Shown here piece after piece: positions 1 through 8,009 of a DNA stretch of 64,000 nt. This DNA is from Kosakonia quasisacchari. Lineage in GTDB: Bacteria; Pseudomonadota; Gammaproteobacteria; Enterobacterales; Enterobacteriaceae. The notes below the pieces were generated by a model that was not told the DNA's origin, made no database searches, and saw nothing but the letters and a program-made list of their open reading frames with translations. Every line of letters begins with the position of its first letter. Positions within the stretch are counted from its first letter, which is position 1. A program made the translations under genes and the position numbers. Where the stretch lies: NCBI RefSeq assembly GCF_004331415.1, contig NZ_SJOP01000015.1:57422-121421 (forward strand), read 5' to 3'.

Positions 1-1090
1 TCAGCAGCTGTTTCGCCTTCTCAGGATCGTAGGTGTAGTCTTTAACGTCGTCGTTATAGCCCCACATGGTCGGCGGGATCAGGTTTTTCGCCGCAACGCC
101 CGCGCCCTGGTAAACCGCTTTGATGATCGCTTCTTTGTTCACCGCGTAAGTCAGCGCCTGACGCACTTTCACGTCATCAAACGGTTTCTTCTCGGTGTTG
201 AAGGACATATAACCGACGTTCAGGCCAGCCTGTTCCATCAGGTTAATGTTTTTGTCCTGCTTCATACGCGCGATGTCAGCCGGGTTCGGGTACGGCATAA
301 CCTGGCACTCGTTTTTCTGCAGTTTGGCATAACGTACGGACGCGTCAGGGGTGATGGAGAAGACCAGGCGATCGATTTTCGGCTTGGTGCCCCAGAAACC
401 TTCAAACGCTTTGTACAGAATGCGGGAGTCTTTTTGGTATTGCAGCAGCTGGAACGGACCGGTACCGATCGGGTCCAGGTCAACTTTATCCGGCGTGCCC
501 GCTTTCAGCATGTTATCGGCGTACTCTTTGGACAGAATGGATGCGAAATCCATCGCCAGGTCAGCCAGGAACGGTGATTCCGGGCGAGTCAGCACGAACT
601 GAACGGTGTTGTCGTCGACTTTCTTCACTTCGCTAATCAGGTCTGGCAGGCCCATGCCTTCAAAGTACTCATAGCTGCCGCCAGAGATTTTGTGGTACGG
701 GTTCTGATCGTTTTTCTGACGATCGAAGGAGAAGACGACGTCATCGGCATTGAAATCGCGCGTTGGTTTGAAATCTTTGTTGTCCTGCCACTTCACGCCT
801 TTACGCAGGTGGAAAGTGTAGATTTTGCCATCGGCGCTGATATCCCACTTCTCAGCCAGACCCGGAATCACTTCCGTGGTGCCGGTTTTGAATTCTACCA
901 GGCGGTTATAGATTGGCACGGAGCTGGCATCGTAAGTGGTACCAGAGGTGAAAAGCTGTGGGTTAAAGCCTTCAGGCGAGCCTTCAGAACAATAAACCAG
1001 GGTTTTAGCCTGCACGCTTGCCGCGACGGTCATGGCCACCAGGCTAAGACCGAGCTTCAGCATCCCTGACTTCTTCAAGGAAATACTCAT
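1..1090 (-). CDS. dppA: Dipeptide ABC transporter, periplasmic binding protein (3' part off the window)
   Basis: Periplasmic solute-binding protein that delivers di- and tripeptides (and haem in E. coli) to the DppBCDF permease. The 363 visible residues match the N-terminal two thirds of DppA (about 535 aa in E. coli). They begin with a signal peptide of about 28 residues ending ...AASVQA, followed by mature KTLVYCSEGSPEGFNP. The ATG at 1090 has a GGAG Shine-Dalgarno sequence 7-8 bases upstream. The frame runs off the left edge at a Leu codon (bases 2-4), so about 170 C-terminal residues lie outside. The rest of the dpp operon should lie further left. Identity is secure from near-identical sequence. 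Confidence 0.97.
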   Translation of the reverse strand, partial: MSISLKKSGMLKLGLSLVAMTVAASVQAKTLVYCSEGSPEGFNPQLFTSGTTYDASSVPIYNRLVEFKTGTTEVIPGLAEKWDISADGKIYTFHLRKGVKWQDNKDFKPTRDFNADDVVFSFDRQKNDQNPYHKISGGSYEYFEGMGLPDLISEVKKVDDNTVQFVLTRPESPFLADLAMDFASILSKEYADNMLKAGTPDKVDLDPIGTGPFQLLQYQKDSRILYKAFEGFWGTKPKIDRLVFSITPDASVRYAKLQKNECQVMPYPNPADIARMKQDKNINLMEQAGLNVGYMSFNTEKKPFDDVKVRQALTYAVNKEAIIKAVYQGAGVAAKNLIPPTMWGYNDDVKDYTYDPEKAKQLL

Positions 1091-1704
1091 TGATTCTGCT
1101 CCAATGTGATATGTGTTGTTACCCATGCAGTGGGTATATCCGACAGGCCTTTATTAGATTTTTACCGGTCTGGTCGGTTGTGCCCGAAGGCGTTATGAGA
1201 GATGGGGATTCCTTTCACAAGGTTGACTGAGTTGCAGTGCAGATTCTCCTTGAAATGCCCCTCACGCCCTACAATCTGTCAACAGAATGTCAAAACGTCA
1301 ATACAGGTAACCGGGATTTACAACGACGGTGAGAATCGGTAAACAAAGTTAAAAAAAACTTCAGGCACCTGTTTTCAGCAGGGAAATTTGTGCTAGCGGC
1401 AAGATGCCAGAATAATTCGCTTATTAATTCACCGTAATCAGTGATTAACATTCATGCATATAATGAAAAAATTCTTGCGAAATGCTGAATATCTGAGCGA
1501 TTAATGCCACGAACGTTAAAACGCACAGGTGAAAATGCTGCCTCTATCCATAAGCAACGCGAAAAAAGATTCAAACATATATAAAAAAATACAATGGAAT
1601 ATCGCACAAAAGAGTGATCTGGCAGCGGGAAATGGGGATAAGGGAGATTTTGGATAAAATTACAGGTTTCGCTGTTATGGTCGCATCTCTTCCCTGGGAT
1701 GCTT
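1091..1704 (-). promoter_or_regulatory. dppA leader and promoter region, with a CA-rich GcvB-type target
   Basis: About 610 bases with no credible gene. On the dppA (reverse) strand the mRNA just upstream of the ribosome-binding site carries a C/A-rich element (1101-1120, containing AACAACACATATCACA). It resembles the dppA leader element paired by the G/U-rich R1 region of the small RNA GcvB in E. coli and Salmonella. The match is by eye and its activity here is inferred. The rest is A/T-rich, as expected for a long dppA promoter region. I could not fix the transcription start. Confidence 0.55.
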
Positions 1705-1722
1705 ATCCTCTTTCGGGTTCGA

Positions 1723-2184
<462 letters not shown>

Positions 2185-2196
2185 AATGCGGGGCGC

Positions 2197-2225
2197 ATCT
2201 TACTGCCGCCGACATGCCCCGTCAA
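2197..2225 (-). promoter_or_regulatory. Promoter of the tRNA-Pro gene
   Basis: On the reverse strand TTGACG (2220-2225) is followed after 17 bases by TAAGAT (2197-2202). A G/C-rich discriminator (GCGCCCCGC) comes next, as is usual for stable-RNA promoters under stringent control. The implied start lies a few bases before the mature tRNA 5' end. Confidence 0.75.
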
Positions 2226-2275
2226 TCCTTTCATGTAAAAAAGCTAACTGACTGGTGATAAAGCCAGCAAGCGGC

Positions 2276-3958
2276 TTATTTCGCCGCCTGTGACGGTAAA
2301 TGGCACCAGTTGTTGTTCTCATTAATCCCGCCGTTCGGCGAGGTATAACCCAGGCATCCCATGATGGTGTCATACAGCTCAACATGGCGGCGCGGCGTTT
2401 TAAATGCCGCCTGCTGCTTGAGCTGCGCGAACATTTGCGCCTTCTGCGGATCCTGCAAATATTTGTCCGACATCCAGACCATCATCGGCACACGGAACTG
2501 CTCCGGCGGTGCCATTTTGCGCGGAGTACCGTGCAGATGCTCTTTCTCATTGATCGACTCACCATGATCGGCCGCATAGAACACAATCGCTTTGCGATCG
2601 CGCACCTTATCAATCACCGTATCGATAAAGTGATCAACATACGTCACCGAGTTATCGAAGGAGTTAATCAGCTCTTCCTTACTGCACTTATCATCCACGC
2701 TGACACACTCCGGCGTCCATTTCGCAAAGCTGCGCGGATAGCGCTGCGTATAGTTAAAGTGCGAGCCTTTGGTATGCATAATAATCAAACGTTTACCGCG
2801 AGTGCCTTTATCCAGAGAAGCCTGCATCTCATTAATCAGCAGCATGTCATCGACGTTTTTGCCACGGTTGCGCGGCTCAGCGCCAATCTGCTCGCGGTAC
2901 GCGATGTTATCGGCCATGGTGTTGCTGTAGAACCACATCTCGCTCTGCATGGCGTATAAATCGCTGGAAAAGCCGAGCTGTTTCAGCACCGAGAAAACGT
3001 TTTGCTCTTTCAGCGTACGCTGCGGATTATCTTCCACACCGCCCTGGCGCACAAACATACAGCGCAGAGAGAGTTTGGTCGCGGTATCACAGGAATAACC
3101 GCGGAACGCCACCAGGTTTTTCTCCTGTGACAGTTTCGGCGTGGTATCGCGGGAGTAACCCAGCATTCCCATATGATCCCAACGCGTCGTCTCGCCGATA
3201 ATAAACACCACCATGGTGTCATCAATATCTTTCGGCGCAACATAGGTAAACTTTTTCGCCGGGTTGATCAGCGATCTGTAGTCGGAAGATTCGTCCACCT
3301 GCGCCCAGGCGTACAGGCCCAGCGCTGAAAGCCAGTTCGACGGTAAGTAAGAGTTTGCCACCACACCACCATAGCTCGGCATATCAACGCCGGAGGTCCG
3401 CTCCGAGTTTTTCTGCTGCAAATCGAGCAGGCGAATCGGCCCCCAGACCATTAAACCCGCCAACAGCACCACACCCACGCTGCGAATGCGCACGCCTGGT
3501 GTGCTCACCTGGCGCAGCAACGTATCGCGGCAGCGGTTACTCCAGATGAAAAGCAACGGCAGCGCGCTGACCAGCACGACCCACACGATAAGCTGCCAGC
3601 CCACCACTTCTTTGGAGAGATCGATATCCGTGGTCATGACCGAGGCAATAATGCCGTAACCAATCACCACGTTGAGAAACGTCATGTAATAGCTGGCCGC
3701 AGCGGAGAAAATAACAACCAGCGATGCCAGTACCCGCCAAACCCGGCGGCCCAGCAACGACAAAATGCGTAGCAAAAAGAAGGTGACCAGCACCGTACCA
3801 ATGAGCTCGACAGCCGCAGAGAGTCCTTTCAAAACGGTGAACGCTTGTGCATAACCATCAAATCGACGGTAGAACACAGCGCTATTCATAAACAGACCGA
3901 TATATATCGCCAACAAGAAGCTCAGCTTCTGCTGCGTCATCGCTTTGATATAAGTCAT
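2276..3958 (-). CDS. eptB: Kdo2-lipid A phosphoethanolamine 7''-transferase
   Basis: Inner-membrane enzyme that transfers phosphoethanolamine from phosphatidylethanolamine to the outer Kdo sugar of LPS, modifying surface charge. Its 560 aa match E. coli EptB (563 aa). The N-terminal 175 residues hold five hydrophobic segments. The periplasmic sulfatase-fold domain follows, with GET at 255-257, a DTATKLSLRC stretch near 291-300 that holds the likely Thr nucleophile, and a metal-binding AADHGES near 455. The ATG at 3958 is the conserved start. In E. coli the gene is repressed by the sRNA MgrR and activated by sigma-E. I did not find a decisive site for either here. Confidence 0.95.
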   Translation of the reverse strand: MTYIKAMTQQKLSFLLAIYIGLFMNSAVFYRRFDGYAQAFTVLKGLSAAVELIGTVLVTFFLLRILSLLGRRVWRVLASLVVIFSAAASYYMTFLNVVIGYGIIASVMTTDIDLSKEVVGWQLIVWVVLVSALPLLFIWSNRCRDTLLRQVSTPGVRIRSVGVVLLAGLMVWGPIRLLDLQQKNSERTSGVDMPSYGGVVANSYLPSNWLSALGLYAWAQVDESSDYRSLINPAKKFTYVAPKDIDDTMVVFIIGETTRWDHMGMLGYSRDTTPKLSQEKNLVAFRGYSCDTATKLSLRCMFVRQGGVEDNPQRTLKEQNVFSVLKQLGFSSDLYAMQSEMWFYSNTMADNIAYREQIGAEPRNRGKNVDDMLLINEMQASLDKGTRGKRLIIMHTKGSHFNYTQRYPRSFAKWTPECVSVDDKCSKEELINSFDNSVTYVDHFIDTVIDKVRDRKAIVFYAADHGESINEKEHLHGTPRKMAPPEQFRVPMMVWMSDKYLQDPQKAQMFAQLKQQAAFKTPRRHVELYDTIMGCLGYTSPNGGINENNNWCHLPSQAAK

Positions 3959-4112
3959 GCAAGTACTCTGAAAAAAGAAAAAAACACCTGGCGACGCGTT
4001 GTTCGATAACGTCCGCAGGGTGGTAAGTCGCGAAGGAAGTTTTTCCAGGAAACTTCAAAAGCGCGCTAAGTAGACCATAGCGGCAAAGAAAAGTGTCATG
4101 AGGAAGTGCTAA

Positions 4113-4144
4113 CCGGCCATATATTTACAAAAAAATATGGCCGG
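4113..4144. repeat. Perfect inverted repeat between eptB and the ohr-type gene
   Basis: CCGGCCATAT (4113-4122) and ATATGGCCGG (4135-4144) form a 10-bp perfect stem around a 12-base A/T-rich loop. It lies downstream of the ohr-type gene and upstream of eptB, both read on the reverse strand. No T-run follows the stem, so it is at best a weak terminator. It could also be an operator for eptB. Confidence 0.5.
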
Positions 4145-4173
4145 GGTCAGAAAACCGTAATAGAGATGTGCTA

Positions 4174-4605
4174 TCAGGAGGTGATCACGTTTAACTTCAC
4201 ATCAATATTGCCGCGGGTCGCATTCGAATACGGGCAAACGATATGCGCTTTCTGCACCAGTGCTTCCGCTTCCTGGTGATCCATGCCAGGCAGGTGAATA
4301 TCCAGCTGCGCTTCAATGCCAAAACCGGTCGGCAACGGGCCAATGCCTACCTGGCCTTCAATATAGGCATCTTGCGGCACTTTCTTTTTCTCTACCGACG
4401 CAACATGTTTCAGCGCCCCGAGGAAACAGGCGGAGTAGCCTGCGGCAAAAAGCTGCTCCGGGTTGGTCACTTCACCGCCCGCACCGCCCATCTCTTTTGG
4501 CACGCCCAGCTTCACATCCAGCACGCCATCAGAGGAGGTTGCATGGCCATCGCGGCCCCCGGTTGCTTTCGCTTTCGCACGATAAACCACTTTTTCTAAA
4601 GACAT
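4174..4605 (-). CDS. Ohr-type organic hydroperoxide reductase (OsmC family)
   Basis: Thiol peroxidase that reduces organic hydroperoxides in the cytoplasm, probably with lipoyl-protein partners as for other Ohr enzymes. The 143 aa have the family layout: N-terminal VYRAKAKATGGRDG, a peroxidatic cysteine at 60 in AAGYSACFLGAL, and the partner cysteine at 124 in VCPYSNATRGN. The start is the ATG at 4605, which has AAAGGAGTC just upstream. The open frame extends further 5' to 4791, but that part lacks family similarity and overlaps the 3' end of yhjX. E. coli has no gene here between eptB and yhjX, so this is an insertion relative to that species. No OhrR-type regulator gene is adjacent. Confidence 0.88.
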   Translation of the reverse strand: MSLEKVVYRAKAKATGGRDGHATSSDGVLDVKLGVPKEMGGAGGEVTNPEQLFAAGYSACFLGALKHVASVEKKKVPQDAYIEGQVGIGPLPTGFGIEAQLDIHLPGMDHQEAEALVQKAHIVCPYSNATRGNIDVKLNVITS

Positions 4606-4720
4606 TTGAGACTCCTTTAGTAGGTAGAACCTGACCAATAAGGATAGTCGCTCTGGCGGGAGTGTGCGGCAGATACAGAAAAACCGCCGACGTTGCGGCG
4701 GTTTCTGCACAATTTTACCT

Positions 4721-5923
4721 TCAGGCGTGCGCTTCTTTATAAACGCGGCGTTGCGGCTGGCGAATGGTGGTAGAGAGCGCCAGAGAAACAATCAGCAGGG
4801 CGAAGATGACGCAGAAAGTGACATAGAAGCCGCCAAACAGCGAAGCAATAATCGACCCGCAGATACTGCCGATACCAAAGCCCAGATAAATCACACCGTA
4901 GTTTTTCGCCAGATTGTTCAGGCCGAAGAACTCGCTCACCAGCGACGGGAACACGGTAATGGTGCCACCGAAGTTGAAAGCGACACAGGCAATCGCCGCG
5001 AAGAAGGTCATGGCATTCAGCGGTGCGAAAAGCAACGCCGCCATACCGACCAGAGAAATCACCTGGCCCATCGTAATTACACGGATGCGGGCAATTTTGT
5101 CAGACAGCACGCCAAGCACCAGGCGGCCACTTAAGTTAGCGATGGCAATCACGGTTACCGCATTCGCCGCTGTCGCGACATCCAGATGCACCATGCCCTG
5201 AGCAATATCTTTTGCGACACCAATCACATACAGGCCGCTCATGCAGGCGGTCAGGAACATCACCGCCAGCATCCAGTACTGCGGTTTACGCATTGACTGA
5301 GCCAGTGTGAAGTCGTTTTCCACCACGCCATTAACCGTCGAGACTTTTTGCAGCGGCGCATCGGTCATCAGCATCGCGCCAAACACGATCATCACCAGCA
5401 CAATCGCACCCCAGATCATAAATGTGCTTTCCAGGCCAACGGTGGCTAATAGCTGGCTGTCGATAAATTTAAAACCCAGGCTGCCAAGGCCGTAAGAACC
5501 GATGGAGAACGCGGAGATCAACCCTTTGCGCTCCGGGAACCACTTCACGCAGTTGGAAAGCGTCAGCAAGTAACCCGCGCCGTCCGCCAGCCCCACCAAC
5601 ACACCGGCGCTCAGCCACAGCATCAAAAGGTTGCTGGAGTGCGCAGTCAGGAAGAAACCCAGCCCCAGCAGCAGGCCGGATGCGATGGTGACGCGTTTTA
5701 CGCCAAAACGTTCCTGTAATTTCCCGGCAACCGAAGAAGAAAGCGCCAGACCAAGGCTCAGCAGGCCAAACGAGAAAGCCACCTGGCTTACCGGCTCACC
5801 CAGCTTTTCCGAAAGCGAGCTATTAAACAGGCTCCAGGTATAAACGGACCCTAATGCAAACTGCGTAATAATGGTGCCGAACAGTGTCAGCCAGCGAGTG
5901 CGATTAGCAGATGGTGTATTCAT
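4721..5923 (-). CDS. yhjX: MFS transporter YhjX (pyruvate-inducible)
   Basis: Inner-membrane major facilitator protein of the oxalate/formate antiporter type. In E. coli, YhjX (402 aa) is strongly induced through the YpdA/YpdB system when extracellular pyruvate is present. The 400 aa here align along their length and show 12 hydrophobic segments, with the loop motif AGKLQERFGVKRVT. The start is the ATG at 5923, giving MNTPSANRTRWLTLFG. The open frame continues upstream to 6064, but that segment is the operator region described separately, so the longer start is rejected. The gene is preceded on its strand by three YpdB-like boxes. Confidence 0.93.
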   Translation of the reverse strand: MNTPSANRTRWLTLFGTIITQFALGSVYTWSLFNSSLSEKLGEPVSQVAFSFGLLSLGLALSSSVAGKLQERFGVKRVTIASGLLLGLGFFLTAHSSNLLMLWLSAGVLVGLADGAGYLLTLSNCVKWFPERKGLISAFSIGSYGLGSLGFKFIDSQLLATVGLESTFMIWGAIVLVMIVFGAMLMTDAPLQKVSTVNGVVENDFTLAQSMRKPQYWMLAVMFLTACMSGLYVIGVAKDIAQGMVHLDVATAANAVTVIAIANLSGRLVLGVLSDKIARIRVITMGQVISLVGMAALLFAPLNAMTFFAAIACVAFNFGGTITVFPSLVSEFFGLNNLAKNYGVIYLGFGIGSICGSIIASLFGGFYVTFCVIFALLIVSLALSTTIRQPQRRVYKEAHA

Positions 5924-5977
5924 GGCAGTCGTCCTGCAAAGAAAGAGAAGGGATTCACTGCCGACAACAATAACGAA

Positions 5978-6058
5978 GCGCATTTCATGCCTGGCTAAAA
6001 AAGGCATGAAATGCGCGTCAGAAGGAATGAAATGCACGTAAGCGGGAATGAATGGCAC
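5978..6058 (-). promoter_or_regulatory. yhjX operator array: three YpdB-like direct repeats plus a palindrome
   Basis: On the yhjX strand three boxes lie exactly 21 bp apart: GTGCCATTCAT (6048-6058), GTGCATTTCAT (6027-6037) and GCGCATTTCAT (6006-6016). The published YpdB site in E. coli is two GGCATTTCAT repeats separated by 11 bp, the same 21-bp period. The box nearest the gene is also one arm of a perfect 14-bp inverted repeat (5978-5991 and 6003-6016, 11-base spacer). An extra copy therefore lies in the opposite orientation. The sites and spacing are seen directly. Binding by YpdB is inferred. Confidence 0.8.
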
Positions 6059-6165
6059 GGGCATCGCTTCCCGCGCCGAATCGTAAATGTGAGTTAGTAC
6101 ATACTATCGTGATAAAACGCGCGGGGATTGTTTCTTAAGTGTAAAAAGTTTGTTTTAAATAGAGA

Positions 6166-6855
6166 TCAGAACCGCGCGCTTACGCCCATGCTATAGAGGT
6201 AATTTTGCCCAAAGGTGGCATTTTCCGACTGCGACATCGCAGCATAAGCCGCCAGGTGCGGATTCAGCAGCATGTCCGCGCCGAGTGTCACATCCATCCA
6301 GTTACCGTATTGGTTGGCGGCGGTTAAGCGGTAAAGCCCGGACTGGCTCTTCCAGACATTTTCACCAAATTGCTGGTTGAAACTGAGTTGCGCCCACGGG
6401 CGAAGGTCGCCAAAGCGGCTATTCACGCGCCAGCCGAGCGAACTCACGCTGGCGTGCCACAGCGGATCGCTGTACTGGATGGTGGTCGCGCTGTCGCCAA
6501 ATTCGTTATACATTGAGGTCATTGAGCCATCGTAGTGCCACGCCGCAACCGGGCCGGTAGTCACGCTGCTCGCCAGCGGAATATTCAGGCCAATGCTCAT
6601 GGTGCTGATGGAATCCAACGGGGTTTCATCGGGCAGATTAAACGCCACGCCGGGCAAATTTTGCGTCGAGCGGATGCGCTCTTCGAGAACGTCGTTATAG
6701 CGCGGCTGCCGATCGCTATCCCAGATGTAGCGTTCGGCGGTCACATTCAGTTTGTCGCTGCCACTGTATTCTTGTTGCCAGGCCGCCGCCGTCTGGCAAC
6801 AAAGCAGACAAGCAGGCAGCAGCATCAGCGAAAGGCCACTGCGGGTTATTTTCAT
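6166..6855 (-). CDS. yhjY: YhjY family outer-membrane beta-barrel protein
   Basis: Related to E. coli YhjY (about 232 aa), a protein with an autotransporter-like beta-barrel domain and no firm function. The 229 aa begin with a signal peptide (KITRSGLSLMLLPACLLCC, cleavage likely after TAAA). They continue as alternating polar/hydrophobic strands and end in ...YSMGVSARF, whose terminal Phe is typical of outer-membrane barrels. I use the ATG at 6855. A TTG at 6858 is one codon earlier and sits at a better distance from the upstream GGAG, so it may be the true start. The gene follows yhjX on the same strand but has its own gap of about 240 bases. Confidence 0.82.
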   Translation of the reverse strand: MKITRSGLSLMLLPACLLCCQTAAAWQQEYSGSDKLNVTAERYIWDSDRQPRYNDVLEERIRSTQNLPGVAFNLPDETPLDSISTMSIGLNIPLASSVTTGPVAAWHYDGSMTSMYNEFGDSATTIQYSDPLWHASVSSLGWRVNSRFGDLRPWAQLSFNQQFGENVWKSQSGLYRLTAANQYGNWMDVTLGADMLLNPHLAAYAAMSQSENATFGQNYLYSMGVSARF

Positions 6856-7003
6856 CAAGTTGCGACTCCAGAGAAGAGCCGAATTCGGCGTAATTGTTAT
6901 CGTTGTTTTTTAGGGTCAAGACCCTTTAATAAATATTGTCTTTCTGGGGTGCGCGTCAAGACAAGCAGAGGTTTATTTTACATATCACAGACGGAGTAAG
7001 GAT

Positions 7004-7582
7004 ATGCAGCGTTGTGGTTGGGTTACTCAGGATCCGCTTTATCTCGCTTACCATGATACCGAGTGGGGGGTTGCGCAAAAGGACGGGAAAAAGCTGTTCG
7101 AGATGATCTGCCTTGAGGGGCAACAAGCGGGGTTATCGTGGATTACCGTTTTGAAAAAAAGGGAAAACTACCGCAAAGCTTTCCACCAATTTGATCCTGA
7201 ACGCGTCGCGGCGATGACGCCGGAAGAGGTGGATATTCTGCTGCAAGACGCCGGAATTATCCGCCATCGTGGCAAGATTGAAGCCATCATCGGCAACGCC
7301 CGCGCATACCTGGCGATGGCGCAAAACGGCGAACCATTTTCAGAATTTGTCTGGGGTTTTGTTGATAACACCCCGCAACTCACTCAGGCCGCCACGCTTG
7401 CAGAAATCCCCACCTCAACCCCGGCGTCAGATGCGTTATCAAAAGCGCTGAAAAAACGCGGCTTCAAATTCGTCGGCACCACGATTTGCTACTCATTTAT
7501 GCAGGCATGTGGGCTGGTCAACGACCATATTACCGGCTGTTTCTGCCACCCTGGAGGAAAGCATGATCCGCGCGTGGCATAG
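7004..7582 (+). CDS. tag: DNA-3-methyladenine glycosylase I
   Basis: Base-excision repair glycosylase that removes 3-methyladenine from alkylated DNA. The 192 aa match Tag (187 aa in E. coli) almost throughout. The structural zinc ligands are present: Cys4 and His17 near the N-terminus, His175 and Cys179 near the C-terminus. The conserved LEGQQAGLSWITVLKKREN segment lies at 38-56. The ATG at 7004 follows AAGGAT. Its last 20 bases overlap the start of yiaC, so the two are translationally linked as in E. coli. Confidence 0.96.
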   Translation: MQRCGWVTQDPLYLAYHDTEWGVAQKDGKKLFEMICLEGQQAGLSWITVLKKRENYRKAFHQFDPERVAAMTPEEVDILLQDAGIIRHRGKIEAIIGNARAYLAMAQNGEPFSEFVWGFVDNTPQLTQAATLAEIPTSTPASDALSKALKKRGFKFVGTTICYSFMQACGLVNDHITGCFCHPGGKHDPRVA

Positions 7583-8009
7583 CAAAGATCTGTCGCCGCT
7601 GCTCACGCTGTGGATGGAGAGCACAAGCTTTGCCCATCCGTTTATTGATGTGCGCTACTGGCAGGACAGCGAAGCGCTGGTGCGCGACGCTTATTTGCCG
7701 GTCGCAAAAACCTGGGTCTGGGAAGAGCACGGCGAGCTGCAAGGCTTTATCAGCGTGATGGACGCACAGTTTATCGGGGCGCTGTTTGTGCGCCCCGCCG
7801 CGATTGGCCGTGGCATTGGCAAAGCGCTGATGGATCACGCCAAACAGCGCTTTAACTGGCTAAGCCTGGAGGTGTATCAGAAAAACGTCCGGGCAGTGAA
7901 TTTCTACCATGCGCAGGGCTTTCGTATCGAAGATAGCGCCTGGCAGGAGGAAACGCACCACCCGACGTGGATCATGAACTGGCAGGCGGATCAAACGCCG
8001 TCAGCGTAA
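7563..8009 (+). CDS. yiaC: GNAT-family N-acetyltransferase YiaC
   Basis: The 148 aa are close to E. coli YiaC (146 aa), reported as a protein lysine acetyltransferase. The single GNAT domain shows the acetyl-CoA pyrophosphate-binding loop RPAAIGRGIGKALM around 80-93. The C-terminal NVRAVNFYHAQGF motif is typical of the fold. The ATG at 7563 lies inside tag and follows GGAGGAAAGC-type ribosome-binding sequence. Its 3' end overlaps the convergent bisC 3' end by 38 bases, so the two transcripts share complementary ends. Confidence 0.93.
   Translation: MIRAWHSKDLSPLLTLWMESTSFAHPFIDVRYWQDSEALVRDAYLPVAKTWVWEEHGELQGFISVMDAQFIGALFVRPAAIGRGIGKALMDHAKQRFNWLSLEVYQKNVRAVNFYHAQGFRIEDSAWQEETHHPTWIMNWQADQTPSA

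Noticed and set aside
4606..4791. N-terminal extension of the ohr-type gene
   Set aside because: It overlaps the yhjX 3' end and lacks similarity. The internal ATG has a strong ribosome-binding site.
5924..6064. N-terminal extension of yhjX by 47 codons
   Set aside because: It translates the operator repeats and has no match to the family. The ATG at 5923 fits the known N-terminus.
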